This document shows, piece by piece, positions 53,273-61,308 of a stretch of 64,000 nt of DNA (position 1 is the first letter of the stretch; each line of letters starts with the position of its first letter). The stretch is from Lacticaseibacillus porcinae (GTDB taxonomy: Bacteria > Bacillota > Bacilli > Lactobacillales > Lactobacillaceae), in the NCBI RefSeq assembly GCF_003946305.1, contig NZ_RHNS01000008.1:62001-126000 (forward strand), written 5' to 3'. The position numbers were made by a program, and so were the translations under genes. The notes under the pieces were generated by a model. The model was given only the letters and a program-made list of their open reading frames with translations. It had not been told where the DNA came from and made no database searches.

Positions 53273-54145
53273 ATGGGCGTGGTATATGAACAAGTGCAGC
53301 AAATGCCGCGGTTACCATTTAAATATTATGTGCATGATCCCTTAACCAATATTGATGTGGCGCCGCATTGGCATCCAGAAATTGAATTGAATTTTTTGGT
53401 CAGCGGCGGAGATTTGACTTTTGTCGCCAATGGGCACACCACGATTTATCACCCAGGCGACGTGTGGGCGATCAATCGCCGCGTCAGCCATAGTGCCAAA
53501 GGCGATCCCACTAAGTTATGGGATGAGTTTGGGTTGATCATCGATGAAAAATTTCTACAAACGCGCATGCCGGCGTCAGCAAATTGGTTTTTACATTTGC
53601 AAGGTGGCCAGTCGGCGGCGCTAGCACCAGAAGCTTATGTTGAATTTAAAAAGCATTTCTTGGCGATCCGCTCAGAAATCACTGGCGGGTTATCGGATAA
53701 TGCGCGGTTGATGGTGTTGAGTCATTTTTACGCGATGCTCGTGATTTTAGATGAGCATTTTGCCACGGCGATGAGTGCGCAAGACATTACGCCGAATGCT
53801 AATCTCGTCGATGCGGTGATGGTGAAGATCAACCGCGACTTTGCCGACGCGTTAACCAGTGCTCAGCTCGCCAAAGATTTTCATGTGTCGCAAACGACCT
53901 TGAATCAACAATTCAATCAAGCGTTGCAAATGCCAGTCAATCAATATTTGCGCCAAGTGCGATTGATCAATGCCCGGCGGATGTTGTTAGAATCGGATGC
54001 TACCATCGATTACATCGCCACACAAACTGGTTTTGGCAGTGTGAAAAGCCTGATGCGGAACTTCAAAGCGTGGAAACAAGTGACGCCGACGGCTTATCGA
54101 CAAGCGGCACGCGATCATCCTAATTTTGACACCAATTGCTTTTAA
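53273..54145 (+). CDS. AraC-family transcriptional regulator
   Basis: This 290-residue regulator has an N-terminal cupin sensor (APHWHPEIELNFLVSGG, with metal- or ligand-binding His residues, and YHPGDVWAINRR). The C-terminal AraC double helix-turn-helix comprises LTSAQLAKDFHVSQTTLNQQF and ATIDYIATQTGFGSVKSLMRNFKAW. It probably senses a sugar. AAGGAGG precedes the ATG. Neighbouring acetyltransferase and HAD genes may be its targets. Confidence 0.9.
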   Translation: MGVVYEQVQQMPRLPFKYYVHDPLTNIDVAPHWHPEIELNFLVSGGDLTFVANGHTTIYHPGDVWAINRRVSHSAKGDPTKLWDEFGLIIDEKFLQTRMPASANWFLHLQGGQSAALAPEAYVEFKKHFLAIRSEITGGLSDNARLMVLSHFYAMLVILDEHFATAMSAQDITPNANLVDAVMVKINRDFADALTSAQLAKDFHVSQTTLNQQFNQALQMPVNQYLRQVRLINARRMLLESDATIDYIATQTGFGSVKSLMRNFKAWKQVTPTAYRQAARDHPNFDTNCF

Positions 54146-54213
54146 AAATGACCACTACTTATCAATAATATTGGTATGATACCTCTTGTAAGCCACTGCA
54201 GGAGGTTTTTTAT

Positions 54214-54831
54214 ATGAGTGAAAAACAACGCATGTTAGCTGGACGTTTATACAATGCCAACGACCCAGAATTAAAAGCAGGTCGTCAACGTGCCCGCAAC
54301 TTGGTGTATCAATTTAATCAACTAGCACCAGATCAACGGGACCTTCAATCCGGCTTGTTAAGTGAATTATTCGATGTGCCGAGTGGGGATGCGTATGTTG
54401 AAGCGCCACTGCGCGTCGATTATGGCAAAAATACGCACCTTGGCAAGCGATTCTATGCCAACTACGATTGCATTATCTTAGATATTGCGCCAGTGACCAT
54501 CGGCGATAACGTGTTGTTTGGCCCGCGCGTCAGCGTGTTGACGGCGGGACATCCGATCGATAAAGATGTTCGCAACGCAGAACTTGAATTTGGTAAACCG
54601 ATCACCATTGGCAACAACGTGTGGGCAGGCGGGTCGGTGACCATTTGTCCTGGCGTCACGATCGGCGACAATGTGATCATCGGCGCCGGCGCCGTGGTCA
54701 CCCGCGATGTACCGGCGAACATGGTCGTTGCAGGGGTCCCTGCATGTCCATTGCGCCAGATCAATGAAAATGATCGTCGCGATTGGCAACAAGCCCAAGC
54801 CGAATATTTCAAGGAGCTAGCCAATGATTAA
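54214..54831 (+). CDS. Maltose/galactoside O-acetyltransferase-type protein
   Basis: This 205-residue protein has the N-terminal Maa domain (KQRMLAGRLYNANDPEL) followed by hexapeptide repeats (VTIGDNVLFGPRVSVL, VTICPGVTIGDNVIIGAGAVVTRDV) and the catalytic His in TAGHPID. It transfers acetyl from acetyl-CoA to a sugar hydroxyl. AGGAGG lies upstream. The 3' end overlaps the next HAD gene by 8 bp, so the two are coupled, suggesting acetylation plus dephosphorylation of the same sugar. Confidence 0.9.
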   Translation: MSEKQRMLAGRLYNANDPELKAGRQRARNLVYQFNQLAPDQRDLQSGLLSELFDVPSGDAYVEAPLRVDYGKNTHLGKRFYANYDCIILDIAPVTIGDNVLFGPRVSVLTAGHPIDKDVRNAELEFGKPITIGNNVWAGGSVTICPGVTIGDNVIIGAGAVVTRDVPANMVVAGVPACPLRQINENDRRDWQQAQAEYFKELAND

Positions 54832-55615
54832 ATTGGTGGCAGTGGATATGGATGGGACCTTCTTGCGTGCTGACCAAAGTTATGATGAAGCGCGATTTGC
54901 CGAAATTTTTGCGGAAATGTTTAAACGTCGCATGCATTTTGTGGTGGCCAGTGGCAATCAGTATTTTCATTTAAAAGCGAGTTTCCCCAATTACCCAGAT
55001 TTGATCTACATTGCTGAAAACGGCGCTTATATTCGCGACGCTCATCAAATTTATCAAAAAGCGATGTTCACCAAAGATCAACTCACCCATATGCTGGATG
55101 TGTTGAACGGCTTTCCCACTTGCAAAGTGTTGTTGTCAGGGGTGGCATCGGCTTATGTGTTAGCAGATAATGACCAAGCATTTATTGATGATCGCCATTT
55201 CTATTATGATCGGCTCGCGACAGTAGAAAGCTTCGATGATGTCACTGATGAGATTTTGAAAATCGGGATCACTTGTCCTGATGACGAAACTGAGGCGATC
55301 GTTGACGCCTTGAAGCAACCGCTTGCCGGCGTCGCGCAGCCGACTTCTAGTGGTCATGGTGACATCGATTTGCTCCATCCAGGGATTCATAAAGTCGCAG
55401 CCTTAGCGAGTTTAGGCAATTGGTTACATGTCGACCTTGAAGAAATGACTGCATTTGGTGATGGCGGCAACGACATTGAAATGCTTAAAGCTGTCGGCTT
55501 AGGCGTCGCGATGCAAAATGCGACGCCAGCGGTGAAAGCTATCGCCAGTGATCAAACTGATGTCGATAACGAACATCAAGGGGTGTTGAATTATCTGGAG
55601 CAGTTATTGCACTAA
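54824..55615 (+). CDS. Cof-type HAD-IIB phosphatase
   Basis: This 263-residue phosphatase has DMDGTFL (Asp8, Asp10), Ser in VASGNQYFH, Lys in GIHKVAAL and GDGGNDIEMLKAVG, the Cof/YbjI-like layout. It is distinct from the paralogue at 52455; its HIS-rich start of the cap, ENGAYIRD, is the YbjI/SupH pattern acting on sugar phosphates. It is translated from inside the acetyltransferase gene. Confidence 0.9.
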   Translation: MIKLVAVDMDGTFLRADQSYDEARFAEIFAEMFKRRMHFVVASGNQYFHLKASFPNYPDLIYIAENGAYIRDAHQIYQKAMFTKDQLTHMLDVLNGFPTCKVLLSGVASAYVLADNDQAFIDDRHFYYDRLATVESFDDVTDEILKIGITCPDDETEAIVDALKQPLAGVAQPTSSGHGDIDLLHPGIHKVAALASLGNWLHVDLEEMTAFGDGGNDIEMLKAVGLGVAMQNATPAVKAIASDQTDVDNEHQGVLNYLEQLLH

Positions 55616-55623
55616 ATTTTTGC

Positions 55624-55649
55624 GTCGAGCCCAGTGCTCGGCTTTTTTT
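55624..55649 (+). terminator. Terminator of the acetyltransferase-HAD operon
   Basis: CGAGC / GCTCG is followed by GC and seven T. Confidence 0.8.
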
Positions 55650-55685
55650 AGTGTATACTAGATTTTTCAGAAAGAAGGTGGCCCC

Positions 55686-55733
55686 ATGATCGCGCCATTA
55701 TTTGAAAATGATGTGCCTTTTGCCTGCCGTTGA
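55686..55733 (+). CDS. 15-codon leader ORF upstream of the EamA gene
   Basis: AAGGTGG stands 4 nt before an ATG that opens a 15-codon ORF ending in TGA, 30 bp before the EamA start. It could be a leader peptide coupled to the transporter or the stub of a lost gene. The string GTTGAAAGG occurs twice between it and the transporter start. Confidence 0.35.
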   Translation: MIAPLFENDVPFACR

Positions 55734-55763
55734 AAGGTTTACGACAGTTGAAAGGATAATCAA

Positions 55764-56639
55764 TTGAAACAAAATAAAATTATCGGTGCCTTATATTTAA
55801 GTCTCGCTGCCAGTATTTGGGGTGGGATGTTTGTGATCGTCAAAGATATCGTCGGCCAGATCCCACCGATTCAGTTAGTGTGGTTGCGCTATTTAGTCGC
55901 CGCACCAGTGTTGTTGCTATTTTGTCTGGTGATGCGCATTGATTGGCATTGGCGAAAAGCAGATGTCTGGTTGATGATCTTGATCGGATTGATCGGCAAT
56001 GCCTTGTCGATCGTCACCCAAGAAACTGGGACTTGGTTGTCGAGTGCACAACTCGGGTCAGTGGTGACGGCAGCGACCCCTGCGTTTATGGTGTTGTTCA
56101 GTTGGGGGTTGTTAAAGGTCCGTCCAACGCGCGGCGATTGGTTGAGTTTAGTTTTTGCGATGCTCGGTGTTATTTGTATTGTGGGGATGAGTTTCTCCGG
56201 ACGACGCGTGTTGTTAGGGGCGTTGATGTTGATGATCGCCGCTTTAACTTGGGCGTTGATGTCAGTATTGATCCGCAAAGTCTCGCCTGACGTCAATGCG
56301 TTGCAAGTGACCTTAGTTGGGGTATTGGTCGCGTTAGTCACTTTGACGCCTTGGGTGTTGCTGCATGCGCAAGTGTTAGCAGCAGTGAACTTTTTGACGC
56401 CTCACGTGGCGTTGAGCTTGTTATATCTTGGCGCGATTTCGACAGCGTCAGCATTTGTCATGTGGAATGTCGGCTTGCGGAAAATGGCTAGCAACTTATC
56501 TGGGTTGTTTTTCTTATTTCAACCGATCGTCGGGGCAATCCTTGGCGCTTTGTTCTTAGGCGAAAGCTTAGGGATCGGGTTTGTTTTAGGGACGGCGTTG
56601 ATCGGCGTCAGCATCATCGTTGCGGTGAAAGTTCAATAA
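55764..56639 (+). CDS. EamA-family (DMT) transporter
   Basis: This 291-residue membrane protein has ten predicted helices arranged as two EamA repeats. The first begins LYLSLAASIWGGMFVIVKDIVGQ and the second LLGALMLMIAALTWALMSVLIRKVS. Family members export metabolites, amino acids or drugs; the substrate is unknown. The start is a TTG at 55764 with AAAGGA 8 nt upstream; the alternative ATGs downstream would remove the first helix. Confidence 0.87.
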   Translation: MKQNKIIGALYLSLAASIWGGMFVIVKDIVGQIPPIQLVWLRYLVAAPVLLLFCLVMRIDWHWRKADVWLMILIGLIGNALSIVTQETGTWLSSAQLGSVVTAATPAFMVLFSWGLLKVRPTRGDWLSLVFAMLGVICIVGMSFSGRRVLLGALMLMIAALTWALMSVLIRKVSPDVNALQVTLVGVLVALVTLTPWVLLHAQVLAAVNFLTPHVALSLLYLGAISTASAFVMWNVGLRKMASNLSGLFFLFQPIVGAILGALFLGESLGIGFVLGTALIGVSIIVAVKVQ

Positions 56640-56649
56640 ACTAGTTTTC

Positions 56650-56683
56650 AAAGCTGGTGCCGTTTGGAGGCAGCAGCTTTTTT
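56650..56683 (+). terminator. Terminator of the EamA gene
   Basis: AAAGCTGGTGCC / GGCAGCAGCTTT is followed by a T run. Confidence 0.8.
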
Positions 56684-56750
56684 GCCGTTTATTTAAATTG
56701 ATTAAATTCAAATAAATATTTTGGTACAATACCTGTGGAGGAATATCAAA

Positions 56751-57836
56751 ATGAAAAAAATTGTTTGGGGTTTTGTGGTGGTCGCGGCTGTGTTGTTATC
56801 TGGGTGCCAACGCAACCGCCCGCAAGTTGCAGATGATCCTGCCCACACCGTCAGTGTGTTTGGGACGACCATCAGTCCGGTGTATACGAGCAAGAAGCAG
56901 TTTTATGATAATTTGCTGGATCTCTATCCGCACTTAAAGCCGGCGTTAGATCATGATGCACAACCAGAAACGATCACCATTCCAGGGTTGAAGCAAACCC
57001 GCAGCTTGACGGTCAACGGCAAGTTAGGGACTTCCAAGCAAATGGATCCCCAAGGCTTAGCCGTCACCCAAAAAGATGTGATCATCTCCGCTTACAGTCG
57101 CGACAAAGCGTATCATTCGGTGTTGTATTTGCTCAACAAGAAAACGGGTGCTTATGTCAAACAAATCGTGATGCCAAATCTCGATCACGTTGGCGGGATC
57201 GCCTATGATCCCATCACCAAGCGCCTGTGGATCACCACCATGACCAAGTCCGGCACCGCATCGCTTTCAGCATATGATCAAAAAACATTGAAGTATGCCG
57301 ATTTTTCTCGGACGAAAAAAGCGACGCCTTTTGATCATGTGGTGGCGCTGCCGAAGATCTCCCGCTCATCGTTTTTGACTTATCACAACAATGCGTTATT
57401 TGTCGGCTATTTTGCCGGGAGTGGGCAAGGGGTGTTCCGCAGTTATCCGCTGAATCAAAAAGGGATCCCGCAAACTAACAAAAATGCCGATGTTGAGTTG
57501 CGCGGCGATGATTTGAAAGTTGGGTCTTACAACACCAACAAACGTCTGCAAGGTGTCACCTTCTATCAAGGTAAGCTGTTGTTCTCCCAATCATTTGGGA
57601 AACAACCGTCAAATCTGTTGGTATTTGACAATGATGGCCAAAAAAAGTGGCTTGACTTCGACAGTGATGATACATTGAAGACCGTGAAAATGCCGCCGTA
57701 TTTGGAACAAATTGTCGCAGACGGCAGTGATTTATACGTATTGTTTGAATCAGCCTCGACGCATTATCGCAAAGTCGATCTCGATTTTCATGCTGATCGC
57801 GTGATGAAGTTGGATCTGAAGACCTTGTTGAAATAA
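56751..57836 (+). CDS. Lipoprotein with a beta-propeller-like fold, 361 aa
   Basis: This 361-residue protein has a lipoprotein signal with lipobox LLSGC. Repeated strands such as GGIAYDPITKRLWITTM, GVTFYQGKLLFSQSFG and VADGSDLYVLFES suggest a YncE-like or other beta-propeller folded outside the membrane. A specific function cannot be assigned. GGAGG lies 9 nt before the ATG at 56751; the longer frame from 56721 would put ten residues before the signal peptide. Confidence 0.78.
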   Translation: MKKIVWGFVVVAAVLLSGCQRNRPQVADDPAHTVSVFGTTISPVYTSKKQFYDNLLDLYPHLKPALDHDAQPETITIPGLKQTRSLTVNGKLGTSKQMDPQGLAVTQKDVIISAYSRDKAYHSVLYLLNKKTGAYVKQIVMPNLDHVGGIAYDPITKRLWITTMTKSGTASLSAYDQKTLKYADFSRTKKATPFDHVVALPKISRSSFLTYHNNALFVGYFAGSGQGVFRSYPLNQKGIPQTNKNADVELRGDDLKVGSYNTNKRLQGVTFYQGKLLFSQSFGKQPSNLLVFDNDGQKKWLDFDSDDTLKTVKMPPYLEQIVADGSDLYVLFESASTHYRKVDLDFHADRVMKLDLKTLLK

Positions 57837-57842
57837 CTGAGT

Positions 57843-57875
57843 CAGTCGCTGGCTGGAAGGATCAGGCGACTTTTC
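57843..57875 (+). terminator. Terminator of the lipoprotein gene
   Basis: AGTCGC / GCGACT with an inner TG / CA pair is followed by TTTT. Confidence 0.6.
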
Positions 57876-57920
57876 AGGGTGATGATGACTTAGTTTTCAT
57901 ATCTCGTTGGTTGTACTCAG

Positions 57921-57949
57921 TTGCGCCAATGAACCTACCGTGTTAAGAT
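57921..57949 (+). promoter_or_regulatory. Promoter of the antitoxin RNA
   Basis: TTGCGC, a 17-bp spacer, and TAAGAT point at the small RNA that starts near 57956. Confidence 0.65.
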
Positions 57950-57955
57950 AATGAT

Positions 57956-58018
57956 GAATCAAAGTCGGATATCGACGTCACCAAAGCTGCTACCTGTTGT
58001 GGGGGAAGCAGCTTTTTT
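57956..58018 (+). ncRNA. Antitoxin RNA (RNAII-like) of an Fst-type system
   Basis: A transcript of about 63 nt is predicted from the promoter at 57921-57949 to a terminator hairpin (AAGCTGCT / AAGCAGCT, T6). Its first 27 nt (57956-57982) repeat the sequence at 58174-58199 with 23 matches and one gap. That second place covers the toxin's ribosome site and start codon on the opposite strand, so the RNA is complementary to it. This is the direct-repeat arrangement of RNAII in the pAD1 par locus. The RNA also overlaps the 3' end of the toxin transcript. Confidence 0.75.
57983..58018. terminator. Shared terminator of antitoxin RNA and toxin mRNA
   Basis: AAGCTGCT / AAGCAGCT with a T run on the plus strand. 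As in other Fst-type loci, the convergent toxin transcript would end in the same hairpin. Confidence 0.65.
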
Positions 58019-58091
58019 GTTGTCACAACAAAATAAACCCCTGCGAGTTGTGGTCGCAAAGGACTGAAACAAAATTCGGCTCCCCTAGTCA

Positions 58092-58190
58092 CTACTTACG
58101 GTCATCGTGGTGGTTCAGCCAGTACTCAAACAAAAGTCCAAGTACACACACAATGAGAGGCGCCACAACGGCGGAATCAAATTCGGACAT
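58092..58190 (-). CDS. Fst/Lpt-family type I toxin, 32 aa
   Basis: This 32-residue peptide starts MSEFDSAVVAPLIVCVLG and ends in EYWLNHHDDRK. It has the Fst/Lpt pattern: a short acidic N-terminus, a Pro inside the first turn of a single membrane helix (APLIV), then W-L-N-H and a charged tail. Such toxins insert in the cytoplasmic membrane from inside. GGAGGTGA lies 4 nt before the ATG. A promoter lies 56 bp upstream, and an antisense RNA complementary to the start region is encoded downstream on the other strand. Plus-strand ORFs across this place are spurious. Confidence 0.82.
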   Translation of the reverse strand: MSEFDSAVVAPLIVCVLGLLFEYWLNHHDDRK

Positions 58191-58245
58191 CTCGTCACCT
58201 CCTCACTGCGCGTTTATACGCAAGTGGGGCGTAGCAACAGATGTC

Positions 58246-58274
58246 ATGATACCGGAAATCAAATGTCATGTCAC
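58246..58274 (-). promoter_or_regulatory. Promoter of the toxin mRNA
   Basis: GTGACA, a 17-bp spacer, and TATCAT on the minus strand, giving a 5' leader of about 45-50 nt. Confidence 0.7.
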
Positions 58275-58350
58275 GTCAATTCACACTTGTTTTCACATCG
58301 CATTTTTACTTACGGTTGCAAAGTATCTCGGCATTTCGTAGGATGAAGTT

Positions 58351-59406
58351 ATGTGGAATAAAGACAAAATTCAAGCGTTTCGCCAAACGCTGTTAAGCTG
58401 GTACGACCAAAACAAACGCGACTTACCTTGGCGCAAAGACCACGATCCTTATCACGTGATGGTATCTGAGATCATGTTGCAACAAACCCAAGTTAACACG
58501 GTGATCCCTTACTATCATCGCTTTATGGCGCAGTTTCCCACAGTTCAAGCACTTGCTGATGCCCCAGAAGCGCAAGTGTTGAAAGCTTGGGAAGGATTAG
58601 GATATTATTCACGAGCGCGGAATTTGCAAAAAGCCGCGCATCAAATCGCTTATGATCACGCCGGTGTGTGGCCAACCACTGCAGGTGAATTGACGAAGCT
58701 TGCTGGCATCGGTCCGTACACTGCTGGGGCAATCGCCAGCATCGCGTTTAACCAAGTGGAGCCGGCCATCGACGGGAATGCGTTTCGCGTGTTTGCGCGG
58801 TTGTTTTGCATCGATGCAGATATTGCGCAACCGAAAACGCGGAAAGTTTTCGATGATGTGATCCGCCAAGTGATCGATCCTGATCGACCTGGAGATTTCA
58901 ACCAAGCGATCATGGATCTCGGGTCTTCTTATATGAGTGCCAAAGACCCAGATCCGGAACATTCACCAGTCGCAGAATTTGATGAATCGTTCAAAACCGG
59001 TCGGGTCATGGACTTCCCAGTGAAAACGAAAAAGAAGCCACCAATCGTTGTACCTTATTACGCATTAGTGGTGCAAAGTTCTGCAGGCTATTTATTTATC
59101 CAACGGCCAAAAACTGGAATGTTAGCGAATTTGTGGATGTTTCCATTAGTTGAAGCGCCAGATGTTGAGGCTGCAGGGGCAGCGTTTGAACAACTCAGCG
59201 GCCAAGCACTCAGCTTCAGTGATCCGCAGATGCCGTTAGTCAAACATACCTTCACCCATCGCCAGTGGCAAATGACGTTGCTGCTGGCGCAATGCCAACC
59301 ATTTGACGTCGCTAAACTGAATGGTCTGTGGGTGCCGCGCAACCAGATCAACGATTTAGCAATTCCCACTGTGCAAAAGAAATTACTCAAGGAGGCATTG
59401 GCTTGA
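58351..59406 (+). CDS. mutY: A/G-specific adenine glycosylase MutY, without Fe-S cluster
   Basis: This 351-residue enzyme removes adenine mispaired with 8-oxoguanine. Catalytic Glu40 lies in SEIMLQQTQV, the helix-hairpin-helix is LAGIGPYTAGAI, and the Schiff-base-region Asp141 lies in IDGNAFRV. A C-terminal NUDIX-like recognition domain follows from about residue 230. The four cysteines that bind [4Fe-4S] after AIMDLGSS are all absent (YMSAKDPDPEHSPV instead), as reported for lactobacillus MutY proteins. The 3' end shares one base with the next gene. Confidence 0.93.
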   Translation: MWNKDKIQAFRQTLLSWYDQNKRDLPWRKDHDPYHVMVSEIMLQQTQVNTVIPYYHRFMAQFPTVQALADAPEAQVLKAWEGLGYYSRARNLQKAAHQIAYDHAGVWPTTAGELTKLAGIGPYTAGAIASIAFNQVEPAIDGNAFRVFARLFCIDADIAQPKTRKVFDDVIRQVIDPDRPGDFNQAIMDLGSSYMSAKDPDPEHSPVAEFDESFKTGRVMDFPVKTKKKPPIVVPYYALVVQSSAGYLFIQRPKTGMLANLWMFPLVEAPDVEAAGAAFEQLSGQALSFSDPQMPLVKHTFTHRQWQMTLLLAQCQPFDVAKLNGLWVPRNQINDLAIPTVQKKLLKEALA

Positions 59407-60044
59407 TGAAAATATTAATTGTCGTGGCTCATCCCAAAATCGATGACTCTAGCTCGCAAGCTTTTTTCAAAGCAGGGGCCAAGCTCGTTGAGAATGCGAC
59501 TTGGCATCCATTAGTTGAACCGTTTGACGTGCGTGAAGAACGCGAATTGTTAATGGCCGCTGACCGCGTGATCTTACAATTTCCGTTGTATTGGTATCAA
59601 GCACCAAGCATTTTGCCCAAATGGTTGAATGAAGTGTGGTCAGTTGATTTTGCCAGTCACTTAAAAGGCAAACAACTCGCAGTAGTGTTGACGTTAGGCC
59701 GTCAATTGCAAGATTATCAACCAGGTGCGGCAGTTGGCGTGACGCTTTCTGATTTGTTGTCACCTTATGTGGCGTTGGCCAACACTTGCGAAATGACTTG
59801 GGTGCCACCGCTTGTGGTCGCGCAGTTTGCGCGGATGACAGAGCCGCAACGTCAAAGTTTGTTGATCCGCTACCAGCAATTTTTGAGTTTGGCTGATACC
59901 CATTTTCAAACCATCAGTCAGTGGTGGGTCGATGCCTTACGCAAACATCCAGAAGCTGGACAATTAGCAGAAACGTTGCAAGAACGACAAGATCATCTTG
60001 AAAGTTTGCGGCAAGCGGTGAAGGAGGCGCAAGACGATGAGTGA
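59406..60044 (+). CDS. NAD(P)H-dependent flavodoxin-fold oxidoreductase
   Basis: This 212-residue protein is a YwrO/KefF/MdaB-type quinone reductase with a flavodoxin fold. KILIVVAHPKIDDSSSQ opens the FMN loop, ILQFPLYWYQAPSILPKWLNEV is the family signature, and TLGRQLQDY follows. It reduces quinones or nitro compounds with two electrons. I use the ATG at 59406, directly overlapping the mutY stop; AAGGAGG lies 9-10 nt upstream. The frame opening at 59328 runs inside mutY. Confidence 0.87.
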   Translation: MKILIVVAHPKIDDSSSQAFFKAGAKLVENATWHPLVEPFDVREERELLMAADRVILQFPLYWYQAPSILPKWLNEVWSVDFASHLKGKQLAVVLTLGRQLQDYQPGAAVGVTLSDLLSPYVALANTCEMTWVPPLVVAQFARMTEPQRQSLLIRYQQFLSLADTHFQTISQWWVDALRKHPEAGQLAETLQERQDHLESLRQAVKEAQDDE

Positions 60045-60213
60045 AGGCGAGTGGTTATTACAAGAAGCAAAGCGATTAGCTGATGACAGTCAAACTTATG
60101 AAGACGTCGCCTTTTATACTCAACTCGCAGTCTTTTTAGACGAGCAAGACCGTCGCATCGACCAAGCTCAAGGGGAGCTCGATGGGATCTTGTGGGATCA
60201 CGAAGGCTGGTAA
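60037..60213 (+). CDS. Small acidic protein, 58 aa
   Basis: This 58-residue ORF starts MSEGEWLLQEAKRLADDS and ends in DHEGW. It is acidic and probably helical. AAGGAGG lies at good distance, and the gene overlaps the oxidoreductase stop by 8 bp, so it is translated in the same operon. I do not recognise a family. Confidence 0.6.
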   Translation: MSEGEWLLQEAKRLADDSQTYEDVAFYTQLAVFLDEQDRRIDQAQGELDGILWDHEGW

Positions 60214-60294
60214 AAAGTTCAGTCATTAGACTGAGGCGCATGAGACTCGGTTTGGTAAGATAAGAGTATCGAAGTCCAAAAGAGGAGTTTCATC

Positions 60295-60828
60295 ATGTTC
60301 ATGAAAATCAATCAACTATTTCAATCGACCTTTGTTCGCACTGCCGCGTTAGCGTTAGTCGGCTTATGGTTTTTGATTCTTCCAGGCACCGTATATACTG
60401 TGGTCAAATGGGTGATCGTCGCCGCCTTGCTTGCCGCTGCGATCCCAGGTTTGATCAGCGGCTTAAAACAACGCCATGCCACCGGCAACGGCGGTTGGGA
60501 GCTGACTCGCGGTGTCACGTTGTTGATCGCGGCGCTACTGGTCGCGGCTTTGTTGAAGCCGGTCATCAGCATGTTGCCAGCGTTGATCGGGATCATGGTG
60601 ATCTTGTTTGGGATCAACAAAGTCACCACTGCTAAAAAAGATCAACGTTTCATCAACGTCTCACCGCTGCCGCAGATCATTTACGGCATCATCGTGATCA
60701 TCGCTGGTGCGGTGTTGTTATTCAACCCATTTCACGCCGTCTTGGTATTGTTCCAAGTGACTGGGGTCATGATGTTGGTGATGGCAGTGATGGAAGTCGT
60801 CACTGCGATTCGCGCAAAACGCAATTAA
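60295..60828 (+). CDS. DUF308 / HdeD-like membrane protein
   Basis: This 177-residue protein has six predicted membrane helices in three hairpin pairs, with LVGLWFLILPGTVYTVVKWV and IIYGIIVIIAGAVLLFNPFHAV typical of DUF308/HdeD. HdeD is linked to acid resistance in enterobacteria; the role here is not known. GAGGAG lies 7 nt before the ATG. A strong terminator follows. Confidence 0.83.
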   Translation: MFMKINQLFQSTFVRTAALALVGLWFLILPGTVYTVVKWVIVAALLAAAIPGLISGLKQRHATGNGGWELTRGVTLLIAALLVAALLKPVISMLPALIGIMVILFGINKVTTAKKDQRFINVSPLPQIIYGIIVIIAGAVLLFNPFHAVLVLFQVTGVMMLVMAVMEVVTAIRAKRN

Positions 60829-60835
60829 ACAATGA

Positions 60836-60877
60836 AATGCCAACTCAGAAAAAATTTCTGGGTTGGCATTTTTTTAG
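60836..60877 (+). terminator. Terminator of the DUF308 gene
   Basis: AATGCCAACTCAGAAA / TTTCTGGGTTGGCATT is followed by a T run. Confidence 0.9.
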
Positions 60878-60899
60878 TTTCTCAGTCAGAAAATGACTG

Positions 60900-61302
60900 A
60901 GGCACACCAAATCCACGAAACAAGATTCTGCTTCGTGGATTCGCGGCTTTTAGCCGATTCAATTACGTGTCTGCGACATTAAACAATATCAAGGACGTTG
61001 CTGCGAGCCTTGGCTTATTAGACCTCAACCGCGTTCGTTGCTAATCGGCTTTGCACTGCCTTTCGCAAACAGACGTCGCCTTGCGTCTCACGTCACCGTG
61101 AGGGCACTACTCCCGGCTGTAACTGGTTTGAGTCCACGACTGGGACCCTTCAGTACCGGCACTTTGGAACTGGAGATCTAGCAGCGCTCGACAGTTAAGC
61201 CCAGATGCTACGGGATGGTCTCCGAGAGTTTAGCGGGCACTTCCACCCGTCGCGAAGTGAAACGAGTGACCTGCGCTCAGCCACCCACTCCTCATAGAAT
61301 TC
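60900..61302 (-). ncRNA. Unassigned structured RNA candidate, about 400 nt
   Basis: A consensus promoter on the minus strand points into about 400 bp with no credible ORF, higher GC than the flanks and many stems. These include CTCACG-GTGA-CGTGAG (about 61088), CGGCT-AAA-AGCCG (about 60950) and AATCCACGAA / TTCGTGGATT at the 3' end (about 60910-60940). It does not contain the conserved cores of RNase P RNA, tmRNA, SRP RNA or a T-box as I know them. It may belong to a large structured-RNA class (raiA, ROOL or GOLLD type), but I cannot confirm this. The 3' end is approximate. Confidence 0.6.
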
Positions 61303-61308
61303 GACATC

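Noticed and set aside
57997-58346. Plus-strand ORFs of 114 and 79 codons
   Set aside because: They are the complement of the toxin gene and its promoter, have no ribosome site, and show no family features.
60900-61302. The structured RNA as a T-box leader, RNase P RNA, tmRNA or SRP RNA
   Set aside because: No amino-acid or tRNA-ligase gene follows, and the conserved core strings of those RNAs are absent on both strands.
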